Source of the DNA: Allobosea caraganae
GTDB taxonomy: Bacteria > Pseudomonadota > Alphaproteobacteria > Rhizobiales > Beijerinckiaceae
Direction: 5' to 3'
Length of the DNA stretch: 64,000 nt
NCBI RefSeq assembly: GCF_003351345.1
Contig: NZ_QQTO01000005.1
Span: 1-64,000 of the forward strand
In this document: positions 16,755 to 25,664 of the stretch, piece by piece
Layout: every line of letters begins with the position of its first letter
How positions within the stretch are numbered: position 1 is the first letter of the stretch
Translations under genes and position numbers: made by a program
Notes under the pieces: model-generated
Told to the model about the DNA's origin: nothing
What the model saw: only the letters and a program-made list of their open reading frames with translations
Database searches by the model: none

Positions 16755-18456
16755 ACGCTCCCGTGTTCCCCAGTCGCGAGGCGGCGTTGCCGGCTACGTC
16801 CGGCTTGTCGCCGCTGCTCCGCGTCGAGGGATTGCATGTCGCCTTCCCCACTGCGCAGGGCATGGTCGAGGCGGTTCGGGACATGTCCTTTCAGATAGCT
16901 GCCGGTGAGATCCTCGCGCTCGTCGGGGAGTCCGGCTCGGGGAAGTCGGTGACGGCCCGCGCCCTCGTCGGCCTGGCCGGGCCGTCGGCACGAGTACGGG
17001 CGCTGGACCTGTCGCTCTCCGGCCGCGACGAGCGGCGTCTCGATCTGCGCCGCCTTTCTCCGCAAGCCTGGGGGCAGGTCCGCGGCCGGGAAATCGGTTT
17101 GGTGCTGCAGGACGCGCTGGTGTCGCTGGACCCTCTCCGCACCGTGGGGCGAGAGGTTGCGGAACCCATCCTCGCTCACGACCTGCTGCCCAGAGCGCAG
17201 GTGGCCGAAGCGGTCGAGGCCCTTCTGCTGTGCGCCGGCATCCCCGACCCGCAGCTCCGGGCCGCCCAATATCCGCATGAACTCTCCGGCGGATTGCGGC
17301 GCAGCCCCGGTTTCTGATCGCGGACGAGCCCACGACGGCACTGGACGTCACCGTGCAGCAGCAGGTGCTGTCGGTGTTCCGGGATCTGGCGCGCGCCGGT
17401 CATGGCGTCCTCCTGATCACCCATGACCTTGCCGTCGCAGACCAGGTCGCCGACCGCGTCGCTGTCATGCAGGAGGGCCGTTTGGTCGAGGCCGGCCCGA
17501 CCCGCGAGATCCTGTCCAGGCCGCATCACCCCTATACCCGTCGCCTGCTGGCGGCGGTGCCGAGTGCTGCGACCCGCGGGCGGTGGCTGAGCGCGACCGG
17601 CGAAGCTCCCTCGCGTTCGGTGAAAGGTGGGCATAGCGCACCCCTCCTGGAACTGCGCGATGTCTGCGTCGCCTTCAGGCGCCCCGATGGCGGTGTGTTC
17701 GACGCGGTCAAGCAGGCCTCGCTTCACATCCATCGGGGCGAGACGCTCGGCATCGTCGGTGAATCCGGCTCGGGCAAGACCACGCTCGGGAAAGTCGCGC
17801 TGGCGCTGCGGCGGCCGGACAGTGGCGACGTCCGCCTGGACGGGGAACCGTGGAGCGCGCTCGCGGAATCCGCCCGGCGCCCCATCCGCCAACGCATCCA
17901 GACGATCGCGCAGGACCCTCTCAGCTCCTTCGATCCCCGGTTCAGCGTCGAACGCATCATCGAGCAGCCATTGCGCCTGCGCCCCGGCCTCGACCGGGCC
18001 GCGCGTCGACGCAGGATCCTGGAACTGGTCGGGCTGGTCGGCCTGCATCCTGATCTCCTGGCCCGACGGCCCGGGGCGTTGTCGGGCGGCCAGCGCCAGC
18101 GCGTGTCGATCGCCCAGGCCCTGGCCGCCGAGCCGGATCTGCTCGTCTGCGACGAGCCGGTCTCGGCCCTGGACGTCACCACCCAGGCGCAGGTGCTCGA
18201 CTTGCTGGTCGCATTGCAGGGACGGCTGCACCTGGCGATGCTGTTCATCTCTCACGATCTCGGCGTCATCCAGCACATGAGCCACCGCATCGCAGTGATG
18301 AAGGAGGGGAGGATCGTCGAGACGGGCCCGGTGGAACAGGTGTTCGACGCCCCCCGCGACCCCTATACCCGCCGCTTGCTGGCTGCGGTCCTCCGATTGC
18401 CGGACAGCGTCGACGGGGCGGTAAGCCAGGGCAGTCCGCCGGTAGCGCCATGCTAG
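16751..18456 (+). pseudogene. Fused double ABC ATPase broken by a ~31-nt deletion in domain 1
   Basis: The GTG start at 16751 is coupled to the permease stop. Domain 1 is normal through Walker A (GESGSGKS), the Q-loop (VLQDALVSLDPL) and the beginning of the signature (ELSGGLR, to ~17299), then runs into TGA 17315-17317. The correct frame resumes at once with RFLIADEPTTALDVTVQQQVL (Walker B). Compared with its paralogue at 22064-23719 (LSGGLRQRALIATAIARSPSLLIADEP), about 31 nt covering QRALIA... are missing, shifting the frame. From 17353 the rest is intact, including complete domain 2 ([28 protein letters not shown]). The intact second half could be made separately, but the importer probably lacks its own full ATPase. 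Confidence 0.85.
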
Positions 18457-18499
18457 CGATGGCGATGGCGTTCGGCGATCCACCGGCTCGGCGCGCGCC

Positions 18500-19462
18500 A
18501 TGACGTTCGGTTCGCTGGCCATCGACCATATCGGCGTCGTGATCCCGAGCGACGATCTTGGGGAGCGCCGAGGCACAGAGCTTGAGGACGGAGTGGCTCT
18601 CTTCGTTCGCGCCGAGGAGCTTGGCTATGACAGCGCCTGGGTGCGGCGTCCGAAGACCGGCCTTCCCTCGGCCAGCCCGTTCCTTGCTGCTGCAACGCAG
18701 CGCACGCGTCGCATCGGGCTTGGCGTCGCCGTGATGCAGATGGGTTCCGAGAACCCGCTGCGGCTGGCGGAGGATCTCGCCGCCGTGGACGCGCTGGGGA
18801 ACGGCCGGTTGCATGTTGGTTTGAGCGCCGGTGGCGCGGGCATGGACCTTGGCTATGGCTGGATGACCCAACTCGCGGCCGATCTGGACGGATACCGGAC
18901 CGGCGAAGGGGAGGCGGCGATCGCCTCGGCAGGGGGGCGGCAATGGCGGCTGCGGCCCCATGCACAGGGCCTGCGCGACCGGCTCTGGTATGACGCCGCG
19001 TCGGTTCGGTCCGCGGCCTGGGCCGCCGCTTCGGGGTTCAACCTGCTGACAGGCAATGCTGTCGCCGAGAATGCCGGTGCTTTCCAGGCAGCCCAACTGG
19101 CGCATATCGAGGCCTATTGGAACGGCTATGCCGGCGGGGCCTCGCCCCGCGTCTCGGCTGGGCGCGTCATCCTGCCGATCGACGGCGCCGACGCGCGGAC
19201 CAGGCATAGATACGAAGAATTCGCCGCATCCCGCCTGGAGCGGACGTTCTCGCCAGATGGCGAGCGCCGCGCCCGGTTCGCTCCCGCCATCGTCGGCACG
19301 GCAGAGCAGATTCTCGAGGCGCTGAGCCGCGATCCCGTGCTGCGGCATGTTTCCGAACTCAGGCTGGAATTGCCCTATGATTTCGCGCGCGAAGACCATG
19401 AGCAGATTCTCTCGGACTTCATCCGCCTCGTTGCGCCCGAGATCGGCCACCGCCGCCATTAG
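18500..19462 (+). CDS. LLM-class flavin-dependent oxidoreductase
   Basis: A 320-residue luciferase-like (TIM-barrel) enzyme: DGVALFVRAEELGYDSAWV near the start, then TRRIGLGVAVMQMGSENPLRLAEDLAAVDALGNGRLHVGLSAGG, and IVGTAEQILEALSRDPVLRHVSELRLEL at the C-terminus. It has no cysteine. The family uses FMNH2 or F420 and O2 on sulfonates, thioethers or amines; this one is not assigned to a substrate. It starts 43 bp after the broken ATPase with no good ribosome site, and 21 bp before the C-S lyase gene, suggesting cotranscription. Confidence 0.8.
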   Translation: MTFGSLAIDHIGVVIPSDDLGERRGTELEDGVALFVRAEELGYDSAWVRRPKTGLPSASPFLAAATQRTRRIGLGVAVMQMGSENPLRLAEDLAAVDALGNGRLHVGLSAGGAGMDLGYGWMTQLAADLDGYRTGEGEAAIASAGGRQWRLRPHAQGLRDRLWYDAASVRSAAWAAASGFNLLTGNAVAENAGAFQAAQLAHIEAYWNGYAGGASPRVSAGRVILPIDGADARTRHRYEEFAASRLERTFSPDGERRARFAPAIVGTAEQILEALSRDPVLRHVSELRLELPYDFAREDHEQILSDFIRLVAPEIGHRRH

Positions 19463-19483
19463 CCCATACAGCAGAGAGCAACC

Positions 19484-20641
19484 ATGTCCGCCTACGACTT
19501 CACCACGGCGCCCGACCGTCTCGACACCGGCAGCATGAAATGGAGCCGCTATCCGGCGGACGTCCTGCCGATGTGGGTCGCCGACATGGACTTCGCCGTC
19601 GCGCCCGAGATCGTCTCGGCGCTGAGGCGCAGGCTCGACCATCCCGTCTTCGGCTATGCCGTCGCCCAGGCGGCGCTGCGCGAGCAGATCGTCATCGACC
19701 TGGAAACCCGCTTCGGCTGGCGGATCGAGCCGGGCGACATCGTCTTTCTGCCCGGCGTCGAACCCGGCTTCAACATGGCCCTGAAGGCGAGGCTGAGCCC
19801 CGGCGAAAAGGTCTTGATCCAGACCCCGATCTACCGGCCCATTCTGGATGCGCCGGGCCATTGGGGGCTCGGGGCGCTTGCGGTTCCGCTCGTCCGCGGC
19901 GAGCAAGGCTACGCCCCCGATCGCGACGCGCTGGCCGATGGGCTGGCGCAGGCGCGCGCCTTTCTCCTGTGCAATCCGCACAACCCGACCGGATACGTCT
20001 ACACACGCGACGACCTCGGCTTCATCGCCGCAGCATGCGAGGCGGCCGATACGCTGATCATTTCCGACGAGATCCATTGCGACCTCGTGTTCGACGGCAG
20101 CCCGCACGTTCCCATCGCCAGCCTCGCGCCCGAGATCGCGCGGCGCACCATCACGCTGATGTCGGCCAGCAAGACCTACAATATTCCGGGCCTGAAGACG
20201 GCCTTCGCCGTCATCACCGACCCGGCCCTGCGCAATGCCTTCAATGGCGCGCGGAGCGGCCTCGTCGACAGCGTGAACCTGATGGGGCTGGAGGCCACAT
20301 TGGCGGCCTATCGCGATGCCGGCCCATGGCGTTCGGCCGTGCTGGACTACCTGCAATCAAATCGCGACCATCTGGGTCGCGAACTTCAGCGGCTGATTCC
20401 GGGCATTCGCTATCATCCGCCGGAGGCGTCGTTCCTTGCCTGGCTCGATTGCGGCGCTCTCGGCCTGCCGCACCCTCAAAGCTTCTTCCTGAAGAACGCG
20501 AAGCTCGGGCTTTATGCGGGCGAGGCCTTTGGCGCGGAATACGGGTCTTTCGTGCGCCTCAACTTCGGCTGCACGCAGGCGGTGCTGACGAACGCCGTCG
20601 AGCGCATGGCGAATGCGCTCGCTGGGTATGGGCAAGACTAG
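19484..20641 (+). CDS. patB: PLP-dependent C-S lyase, PatB/MalY type
   Basis: A 385-residue class I/II aminotransferase-fold enzyme expected to cleave cystathionine or other cysteine S-conjugates into thiol/sulfide, pyruvate and ammonia. PLP features: NPHNPTG (164-170), SDEIHCDL (194-201) and the Schiff-base Lys230 in LMSASKTYNIPGLK. The N-terminus (DRLDTGSMKW ... VLPMWVADMDF) is diagnostic of PatB/MalY. Good upstream site AGAGAGCAA. As last gene of the plus operon (importer, LLM, lyase) it gives the pathway a route to free reduced sulfur. It ends 46 bp from the convergent LLM gene at 20688. Confidence 0.9.
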   Translation: MSAYDFTTAPDRLDTGSMKWSRYPADVLPMWVADMDFAVAPEIVSALRRRLDHPVFGYAVAQAALREQIVIDLETRFGWRIEPGDIVFLPGVEPGFNMALKARLSPGEKVLIQTPIYRPILDAPGHWGLGALAVPLVRGEQGYAPDRDALADGLAQARAFLLCNPHNPTGYVYTRDDLGFIAAACEAADTLIISDEIHCDLVFDGSPHVPIASLAPEIARRTITLMSASKTYNIPGLKTAFAVITDPALRNAFNGARSGLVDSVNLMGLEATLAAYRDAGPWRSAVLDYLQSNRDHLGRELQRLIPGIRYHPPEASFLAWLDCGALGLPHPQSFFLKNAKLGLYAGEAFGAEYGSFVRLNFGCTQAVLTNAVERMANALAGYGQD

Positions 20642-20687
20642 CCCATCAGCATCCGCCGTAGCGGGGGCCGCAAAGAGGGGGCACGCC

Positions 20688-22007
20688 TCAGGCGGGGCGC
20701 GCGAGCCTGTCGCTTGCCGCCGTAAGCGGCGGCAATTCGAGGTTGGAGCGAAAATCGTCGCCGACATAATCCGTGTCGATCAGGGAGCGGCGGCGCAGTT
20801 CCGGCAGCAGGCCGTTCAGCAGCAGGTCCTCCTGATCGGGGTTGCCCAGCCCGTGCAGGGTGACGACGTCGAGGACGCCGGCGCGGACGCGCTCCTCGAT
20901 GGCGTCGGCAAGCTGTTCCGGCGTGCCGGCCGCGGACCAGTGGCCGGTTTCCTGCGCCTCGATGATGAGCTCCCGCAAGCTCAGCCCCTGCCGGGCGTAG
21001 CGCCGGAAGATCTCCACGCGCCCGCGCCGGCGGTTGATGCTCGTCACCTCCGGCAGCAGCGCGTCCGGCAGCGGCTCGTCGAGCGGCAGGCCGGAGAGGT
21101 CGACATGGCCGCCCAGCATGTCGGCAAGCTTCAGCCGGCCTTGCTCATAGTCGATCCGCTCATGCTTCTCCTTCAGGCGGCTGATGACGTCGGCCTCCGA
21201 GGAGCCGATGACCGCGTGGAAGGAGTTCATGGTGAAGGGCAGCCCGGCGGCGCGGCCGAAGCTCGCGGCGCGGCGGCGAAGCTCGGTCGCGAAGGCGATG
21301 GCGTCCTCGAGCTTCGGCTGCGAGGTGTAGACCACCTCGGCGAAGCGCGCGCCGATGGCGACGCCGGCCTCGGATTGCCCGGCCTGGAATTGCACGGGCC
21401 GTCCCTGCGGCAAGGGCGGGACGTTGAGCGGGCCCTGCACGCTGAAATGCCGGCCGCGATAATCGATGCGGTGGAATTTCGCGGGGTCGACGGAGATCGC
21501 TCCCGAGGCCTTGCGCTCGACGGCGTCCTGTTCGTTCGCGTCGAAGAGAGCGTTGACGACCTCGATGAACTCCGCGGCGCGCGCGTAGCGCTCTTCGGGG
21601 CTGAGCAGTTTTTCGCCAAAGTTCTCCTCGCCCACGGAGGATGTCACCGCGTTCCAGGCGGCGCGTCCGCCGCTGGCATGGTCCAGCGTGCCGATCTGAC
21701 GGGCGAGGTTGTAGGGGTGGTGGAAAGTGGTCGAGACGGTCGCGACGAGGCCGATCCGCGCCGTCGCCTGGCTGAGCGCGGCAAGCGCGATGAGCGGCTC
21801 CTGGGTGCCCGTCGTCCCGGCAAGCCCGGCCTGGTCGATCTGCAGGAGGTCGGCGGTGAAGAGGCCGGTGATCTTCTCGGCTTCCGCCCTGCGCGCGAGC
21901 TCCACGGCCCGTTTCGCGCCAAGCGCCGGATCGGCGTCGTTGGAGGCGGCGACGACATTGCTTGCGCCGACCAATGTCTTGAGACGGCGGGAACGGGTGG
22001 CTGCCAT
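20688..22007 (-). CDS. NtaA/SnaA/DszA-family FMNH2-dependent monooxygenase
   Basis: A 439-residue LLM enzyme with an AGGAG ribosome site before ATG 22007. The family core ATVSTTFHHPYNLARQIGTL...GGRAAWNAVTS lies at residues 89-123. It is followed by ERYARAAEFIEVVNALFD, PLPQGRPVQFQAGQSEAGVAIGARFAE and the C-terminal LNGLLPELRRRSL. The N-terminal arm is shorter and unusual (VGASNVVAASNDAD in place of the common GxHxxAWR stretch). No cysteine, three methionines. Last gene of the minus operon starting at 28352; the substrate is probably delivered by the operon's own importer. Confidence 0.87.
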   Translation of the reverse strand: MAATRSRRLKTLVGASNVVAASNDADPALGAKRAVELARRAEAEKITGLFTADLLQIDQAGLAGTTGTQEPLIALAALSQATARIGLVATVSTTFHHPYNLARQIGTLDHASGGRAAWNAVTSSVGEENFGEKLLSPEERYARAAEFIEVVNALFDANEQDAVERKASGAISVDPAKFHRIDYRGRHFSVQGPLNVPPLPQGRPVQFQAGQSEAGVAIGARFAEVVYTSQPKLEDAIAFATELRRRAASFGRAAGLPFTMNSFHAVIGSSEADVISRLKEKHERIDYEQGRLKLADMLGGHVDLSGLPLDEPLPDALLPEVTSINRRRGRVEIFRRYARQGLSLRELIIEAQETGHWSAAGTPEQLADAIEERVRAGVLDVVTLHGLGNPDQEDLLLNGLLPELRRRSLIDTDYVGDDFRSNLELPPLTAASDRLARPA

Positions 22008-22063
22008 GGTGGAACTCCTGGTTGATCGAATGACGGGTTTTCAGGTTCGCGGGGCGCGTGCCT

Positions 22064-23719
22064 TCAGGCGAGCACGGGCACCGCGTCCAGCAGCGCGCGC
22101 GTGTAGCTGTGATGGGGGGACGCAAAGACCTGCTCGACCTGGCCCGTCTCGACCACCCGGCCGTCCTTCATCACCAGGACGCGGTCGGTCAGGTGGTTCA
22201 CGACGCCGAGATCATGCGAGATGAACAGTAGCGAGGTGCCGGATGCGGCCTGCAGCTCCGCCAGCAGATCGAGGACCTGCGCCTGCACGGAGACATCCAG
22301 CGCGCTGACCGGCTCATCCGCCACCAGCAACCTGGGACGCGGCGCGAAGGCGCGGGCGATGGCGACGCGCTGGCGCTGGCCGCCGGACAGGTCGCGCGGA
22401 TAGCGCTTGAGGAAGGAGGGCCCGAGGCGCACCGCATCCAGGACCTCGCCGACGCGCTGGCGGCGCGCCTCCCCGAACATGCCGACCGTGTCGAGGCTTT
22501 CGCCGACGATCTGCTCGACCGTGTAGCGCGGATCGAAGGAGCTCAGCGCATCCTGCGCGATCAGCTGCATGCTCGCCCGCCGCGAGCGGCGCTGCGCCTC
22601 GCCGACATGACTCCATGCCTCGCCATCGATCTGGACGGTGCCGCTATCGGGCTCGACGAGGCCGAGCACGATCTTCGCCACGGTCGTCTTGCCGGAGCCG
22701 GATTCCCCGACGATGCCGAGTGCTTCCCCTGCTGCGAGGTGAAACGACACGTCGTTGACCGCGAAGGTGCCGCTGGCACCGCCATAGCGCTTCACGAGGT
22801 GGCTGGCCGAGAGCACGAGGCTGGTCTCGTCGATGCGCTTCGGCGGCAAGGGGATCCGCAGCCGCTCGGCAGGGCGGGCCTCGACGCTCCCGTTCGCCTC
22901 CGGCTCGCTGCCTGCGGAGAGGCGGAACCCGCGGGAGCGCACCGACGGCACCGCATCCAGCAATTGCCGCGTATACGGGTGCTCCGGCGCGGTCAGGATG
23001 GTGCGGGTCGGCCCTTCCTCGACGATCCTGCCTTGCCTCATCACCAGCACGCGGTCGGCCAGGCGCGAGACGACCGCGAGATCGTGGCTGATCAGCAGGA
23101 GCGTTTGGCCCGCCTTGCTGCGCTCGGCCAGCAGATCGAGAATCTGCTTCTGGACGGTGGCATCCAGGGCCGTGGTGGGCTCATCGGCGATCAGCAGGGA
23201 GGGGCTCCGGGCGATCGCGGTGGCGATCAGCGCCCGCTGCCGCAGGCCGCCGGAGAGCTGATGGGGATATTGCGCAAGGCGCCTGTCGGGATCGGGGATG
23301 CCGACCGATTGCAGCAGCGCGCGGTTGTCCCGGGCCGCATTCTGGCGCCTGAAGAATCCGGACCCGCCGGCGGCGTCGGTGAGTTGCTGGGAGATCCGCC
23401 TCAGCGGATCGAGCGAGACGAGCGCGTCCTGCAGGACAAAGCCGATCTTGTCGCCGCGCAGGCGCCGCCAGTCCCGCTCCCGGAAGCCCAGCACGCTTTG
23501 GCCGTCGATCTCGAATCGGCCGGCGCCGACGCTGGCCTCCGCGCCGGAGAGGCCGATGAGGGACCGGGCCGTCACCGATTTGCCGGAGCCCGACTCGCCG
23601 ACCAATGCGACGGTCTCGCCCATATGGATGGTCAGGTCGATGCCGCGCACGACAGGCGTCACAGACCCGTCCTGCGGGAAGCCGATGGTGAGATCGCGGA
23701 TCTGGACGAGCGGCTTCAT
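22064..23719 (-). CDS. Fused double ABC ATPase, GsiA/YejF type (intact)
   Basis: A 551-residue cytosolic ATPase. ATG 23719 (MKPLVQIRDLTIGFPQ) overlaps the upstream permease stop by 4 bp. Domain 1: GESGSGKS (41-48), LSGGLRQRALIATAIARS, LLIADEPTTALD. Domain 2: [38 protein letters not shown]. Both are followed by the peptide-type tail (HPYTRQLLDAVP, HSYTRALLDAVP). This is the intact paralogue of the broken gene at 16751-18456 and shows what that gene lost. Confidence 0.93.
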   Translation of the reverse strand: MKPLVQIRDLTIGFPQDGSVTPVVRGIDLTIHMGETVALVGESGSGKSVTARSLIGLSGAEASVGAGRFEIDGQSVLGFRERDWRRLRGDKIGFVLQDALVSLDPLRRISQQLTDAAGGSGFFRRQNAARDNRALLQSVGIPDPDRRLAQYPHQLSGGLRQRALIATAIARSPSLLIADEPTTALDATVQKQILDLLAERSKAGQTLLLISHDLAVVSRLADRVLVMRQGRIVEEGPTRTILTAPEHPYTRQLLDAVPSVRSRGFRLSAGSEPEANGSVEARPAERLRIPLPPKRIDETSLVLSASHLVKRYGGASGTFAVNDVSFHLAAGEALGIVGESGSGKTTVAKIVLGLVEPDSGTVQIDGEAWSHVGEAQRRSRRASMQLIAQDALSSFDPRYTVEQIVGESLDTVGMFGEARRQRVGEVLDAVRLGPSFLKRYPRDLSGGQRQRVAIARAFAPRPRLLVADEPVSALDVSVQAQVLDLLAELQAASGTSLLFISHDLGVVNHLTDRVLVMKDGRVVETGQVEQVFASPHHSYTRALLDAVPVLA

Positions 23720-24588
23720 CGGGCGCGCCTTCCTTCGAACGAGGCCTGCCAGCGCCGTCCCAGGATGCTGATCGAGATCACCGTCAGGGTGATCGCGACG
23801 CCCGGCCACACGCCGATCCACCAGGCGACGCGCAGATAGTTACGGGCCTCCGCCAGCATCGCGCCCCATTCCGGCGCGGGCGGCTGCGGCCCCATGCCGA
23901 GAAAGCTCAGCCCGGCCGCGCTGATGATCGCCGAGCCGAGGCCGATCGTCGCCAAAATCGGCACCTGGGCGAGCGCGTGCGGTAGGATGTGGCGCAGCAC
24001 CAGGACCGTGGGAGTGAGTCCGAATGTCCGGGCCTGCTCGACATAGCCGCTCCTGGCGATGACGAAGGTCTGGGCCCGCACGACGCGCGCGAAGCGCGGC
24101 ACGAAGGCGACGCCGAGCGCGAAGATCAGGTTGAGCGTGCCGGGGCCCGTGAAGGAGATCAGCACCAGCGCCAGGAGCAGGTCCGGGAACGAGGACACCA
24201 CGTCCAGAAAGCGGCTGATCGCCTCGTCGACGAGGCCCCGCGAAAGGCCGGCCAGCAGGCCCAGGGCTGAACCGACGATGGAGCCGATGGCGACGGCGCT
24301 GACGCCGATCAGGATCGAGTAGCGCGCGCCATGGGCGACGCGGGAGAAGACATCGCGGCCGAGATGGTCCGTGCCGAACCAATGCTCGGCGCTCGGCGGC
24401 AGCTGCGCCTGCAAGGGATCGGCGGCGAGCGGATCGGCCGAGCTCAGCAGCCCGGGCCAGAGCGTCGCGACGGCGACGAAGAGCAGGAAGAGCGAGGCCA
24501 GCCAGAGGCCGGGCCTGGCCAGCAGCCCGTGCAGGGCCCGCCGGAACCGAACGCCCCGACGCGCCAGGGTTGTCGGAACGGCGCTCAT
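23716..24588 (-). CDS. ABC importer permease, DppC type
   Basis: A 290-residue membrane protein, exactly as long as its paralogue at 15882-16754. N-terminal helix WLASLFLLFVAVATLWPGLL, then HWFGTDHLGRDVFSRVAHGARYSILIG. The EAA-type loop is TFGLTPTVLVLRHILPHALAQVPI and the late motif LSFLGMGPQPPAPEWGAMLAEARNY. It has 4-bp overlaps with both neighbours, so it is tightly coupled. Confidence 0.9.
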   Translation of the reverse strand: MSAVPTTLARRGVRFRRALHGLLARPGLWLASLFLLFVAVATLWPGLLSSADPLAADPLQAQLPPSAEHWFGTDHLGRDVFSRVAHGARYSILIGVSAVAIGSIVGSALGLLAGLSRGLVDEAISRFLDVVSSFPDLLLALVLISFTGPGTLNLIFALGVAFVPRFARVVRAQTFVIARSGYVEQARTFGLTPTVLVLRHILPHALAQVPILATIGLGSAIISAAGLSFLGMGPQPPAPEWGAMLAEARNYLRVAWWIGVWPGVAITLTVISISILGRRWQASFEGRRAR

Positions 24589-25601
24589 CGGCCGGTCTCC
24601 CGGCTTTCGTCGCGCAAACGCGGATCGAGCAGGAGGTAGAGCACGTCCACCAGCGTGCTCAACGCCACATAGACGAAGGCGGAGAGGATCGCGACGGCGA
24701 GCACCACCGGCAGGTCATGTCCCAGCACGGCCTCGACCGTGACGCGTCCGAGGCCCGGCCGCCCGAACACGGATTCGGTGATGACGGCGCCCGACAGCAG
24801 GTTGCCGACGAGCCAGCCGGTCAGCGTGACCGCCGGCAGGGCGGCATGGCGCAGGCAATGCCGCAGCCTCAGAACGAGGTCGCTCGTGCCCCAGCTGCGC
24901 ACGGTGAGGGCGAAGGGCTCCTCGAGCGCGCGCTCCAAGCCCTCGCGCAGCACCTGCCCGACGACCGCGCCGAGGGAAAGCCCGAGCGCGAGGGCGGGCA
25001 GGACCAGCGCCGAAAAGCTCCTGTCGCCGGAGACCGGGAAGAGCTTCAGCGTGAAGGAGAAGACGAAGAGCAGCAGGATGCCGAGCCAGAAGGACGGCGT
25101 CGAGACCAGCGTCAGCTCCAGCGCGCCCGCGATGGCGCGGGGCACGCGCCGGCCGGCCGTCGACACGGCGCTGGCGACCGCAAACACGAGCGCGACGACC
25201 AGTGCCGCAGCGGTGAGCTTCAGCGTCGGCAGCATCTGCGACAGCACGAGGCCGGTCACATCGGTCTGGAGGATGTAGGAGCGCCCGAAATCGCCGTGCA
25301 GGATGCGGGAGAGGTAGCTCAGATATTGCAGCGGCAGCGGCGCATCGAGGCCCCATTCGGCGCGAATGGTGGCCTCGACCTCCGGCGTTCGCAGCTGTTC
25401 GCCGATCAGGAGGCTGACGATGTCGCCCGGAGCCAGCTGCAGGCTGACGAAGCTCAGGGTCACCGCCGCCCAGAGCACGAGGAGGCCGGAGCCGATCCTG
25501 GCCGCGATCTGCAAGGCCAGGCCGCCGCGCTTCAACCCCAGGCGCTCGGGCAGCCAGGCGGCGGGCGATCGCCTGATGGCGGTCGTGTTCTGAGGGTCCA
25601 T
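24585..25601 (-). CDS. ABC importer permease, DppB type
   Basis: A 338-residue membrane protein. A ~25-residue cytosolic extension (MDPQNTTAIRRSPAAWLPERLG) precedes the usual first helix and the modified DppB motif LAPGDIVSLLIGEQ. Coupling loop: TVRSWGTSDLVLRLRHCLRHAALPAVT. The C-terminus VDVLYLLLDPRLRDE is nearly shared with 14935-15885. The start is 63 bp downstream of the binding-protein stop. Confidence 0.9.
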   Translation of the reverse strand: MDPQNTTAIRRSPAAWLPERLGLKRGGLALQIAARIGSGLLVLWAAVTLSFVSLQLAPGDIVSLLIGEQLRTPEVEATIRAEWGLDAPLPLQYLSYLSRILHGDFGRSYILQTDVTGLVLSQMLPTLKLTAAALVVALVFAVASAVSTAGRRVPRAIAGALELTLVSTPSFWLGILLLFVFSFTLKLFPVSGDRSFSALVLPALALGLSLGAVVGQVLREGLERALEEPFALTVRSWGTSDLVLRLRHCLRHAALPAVTLTGWLVGNLLSGAVITESVFGRPGLGRVTVEAVLGHDLPVVLAVAILSAFVYVALSTLVDVLYLLLDPRLRDESRETGR

Positions 25602-25664
25602 CGTCGCTCGTTTCCTGCAATCATTCGCCGGCCACGACCGAACCCGCGGCGGCGCGGCTCAGGA

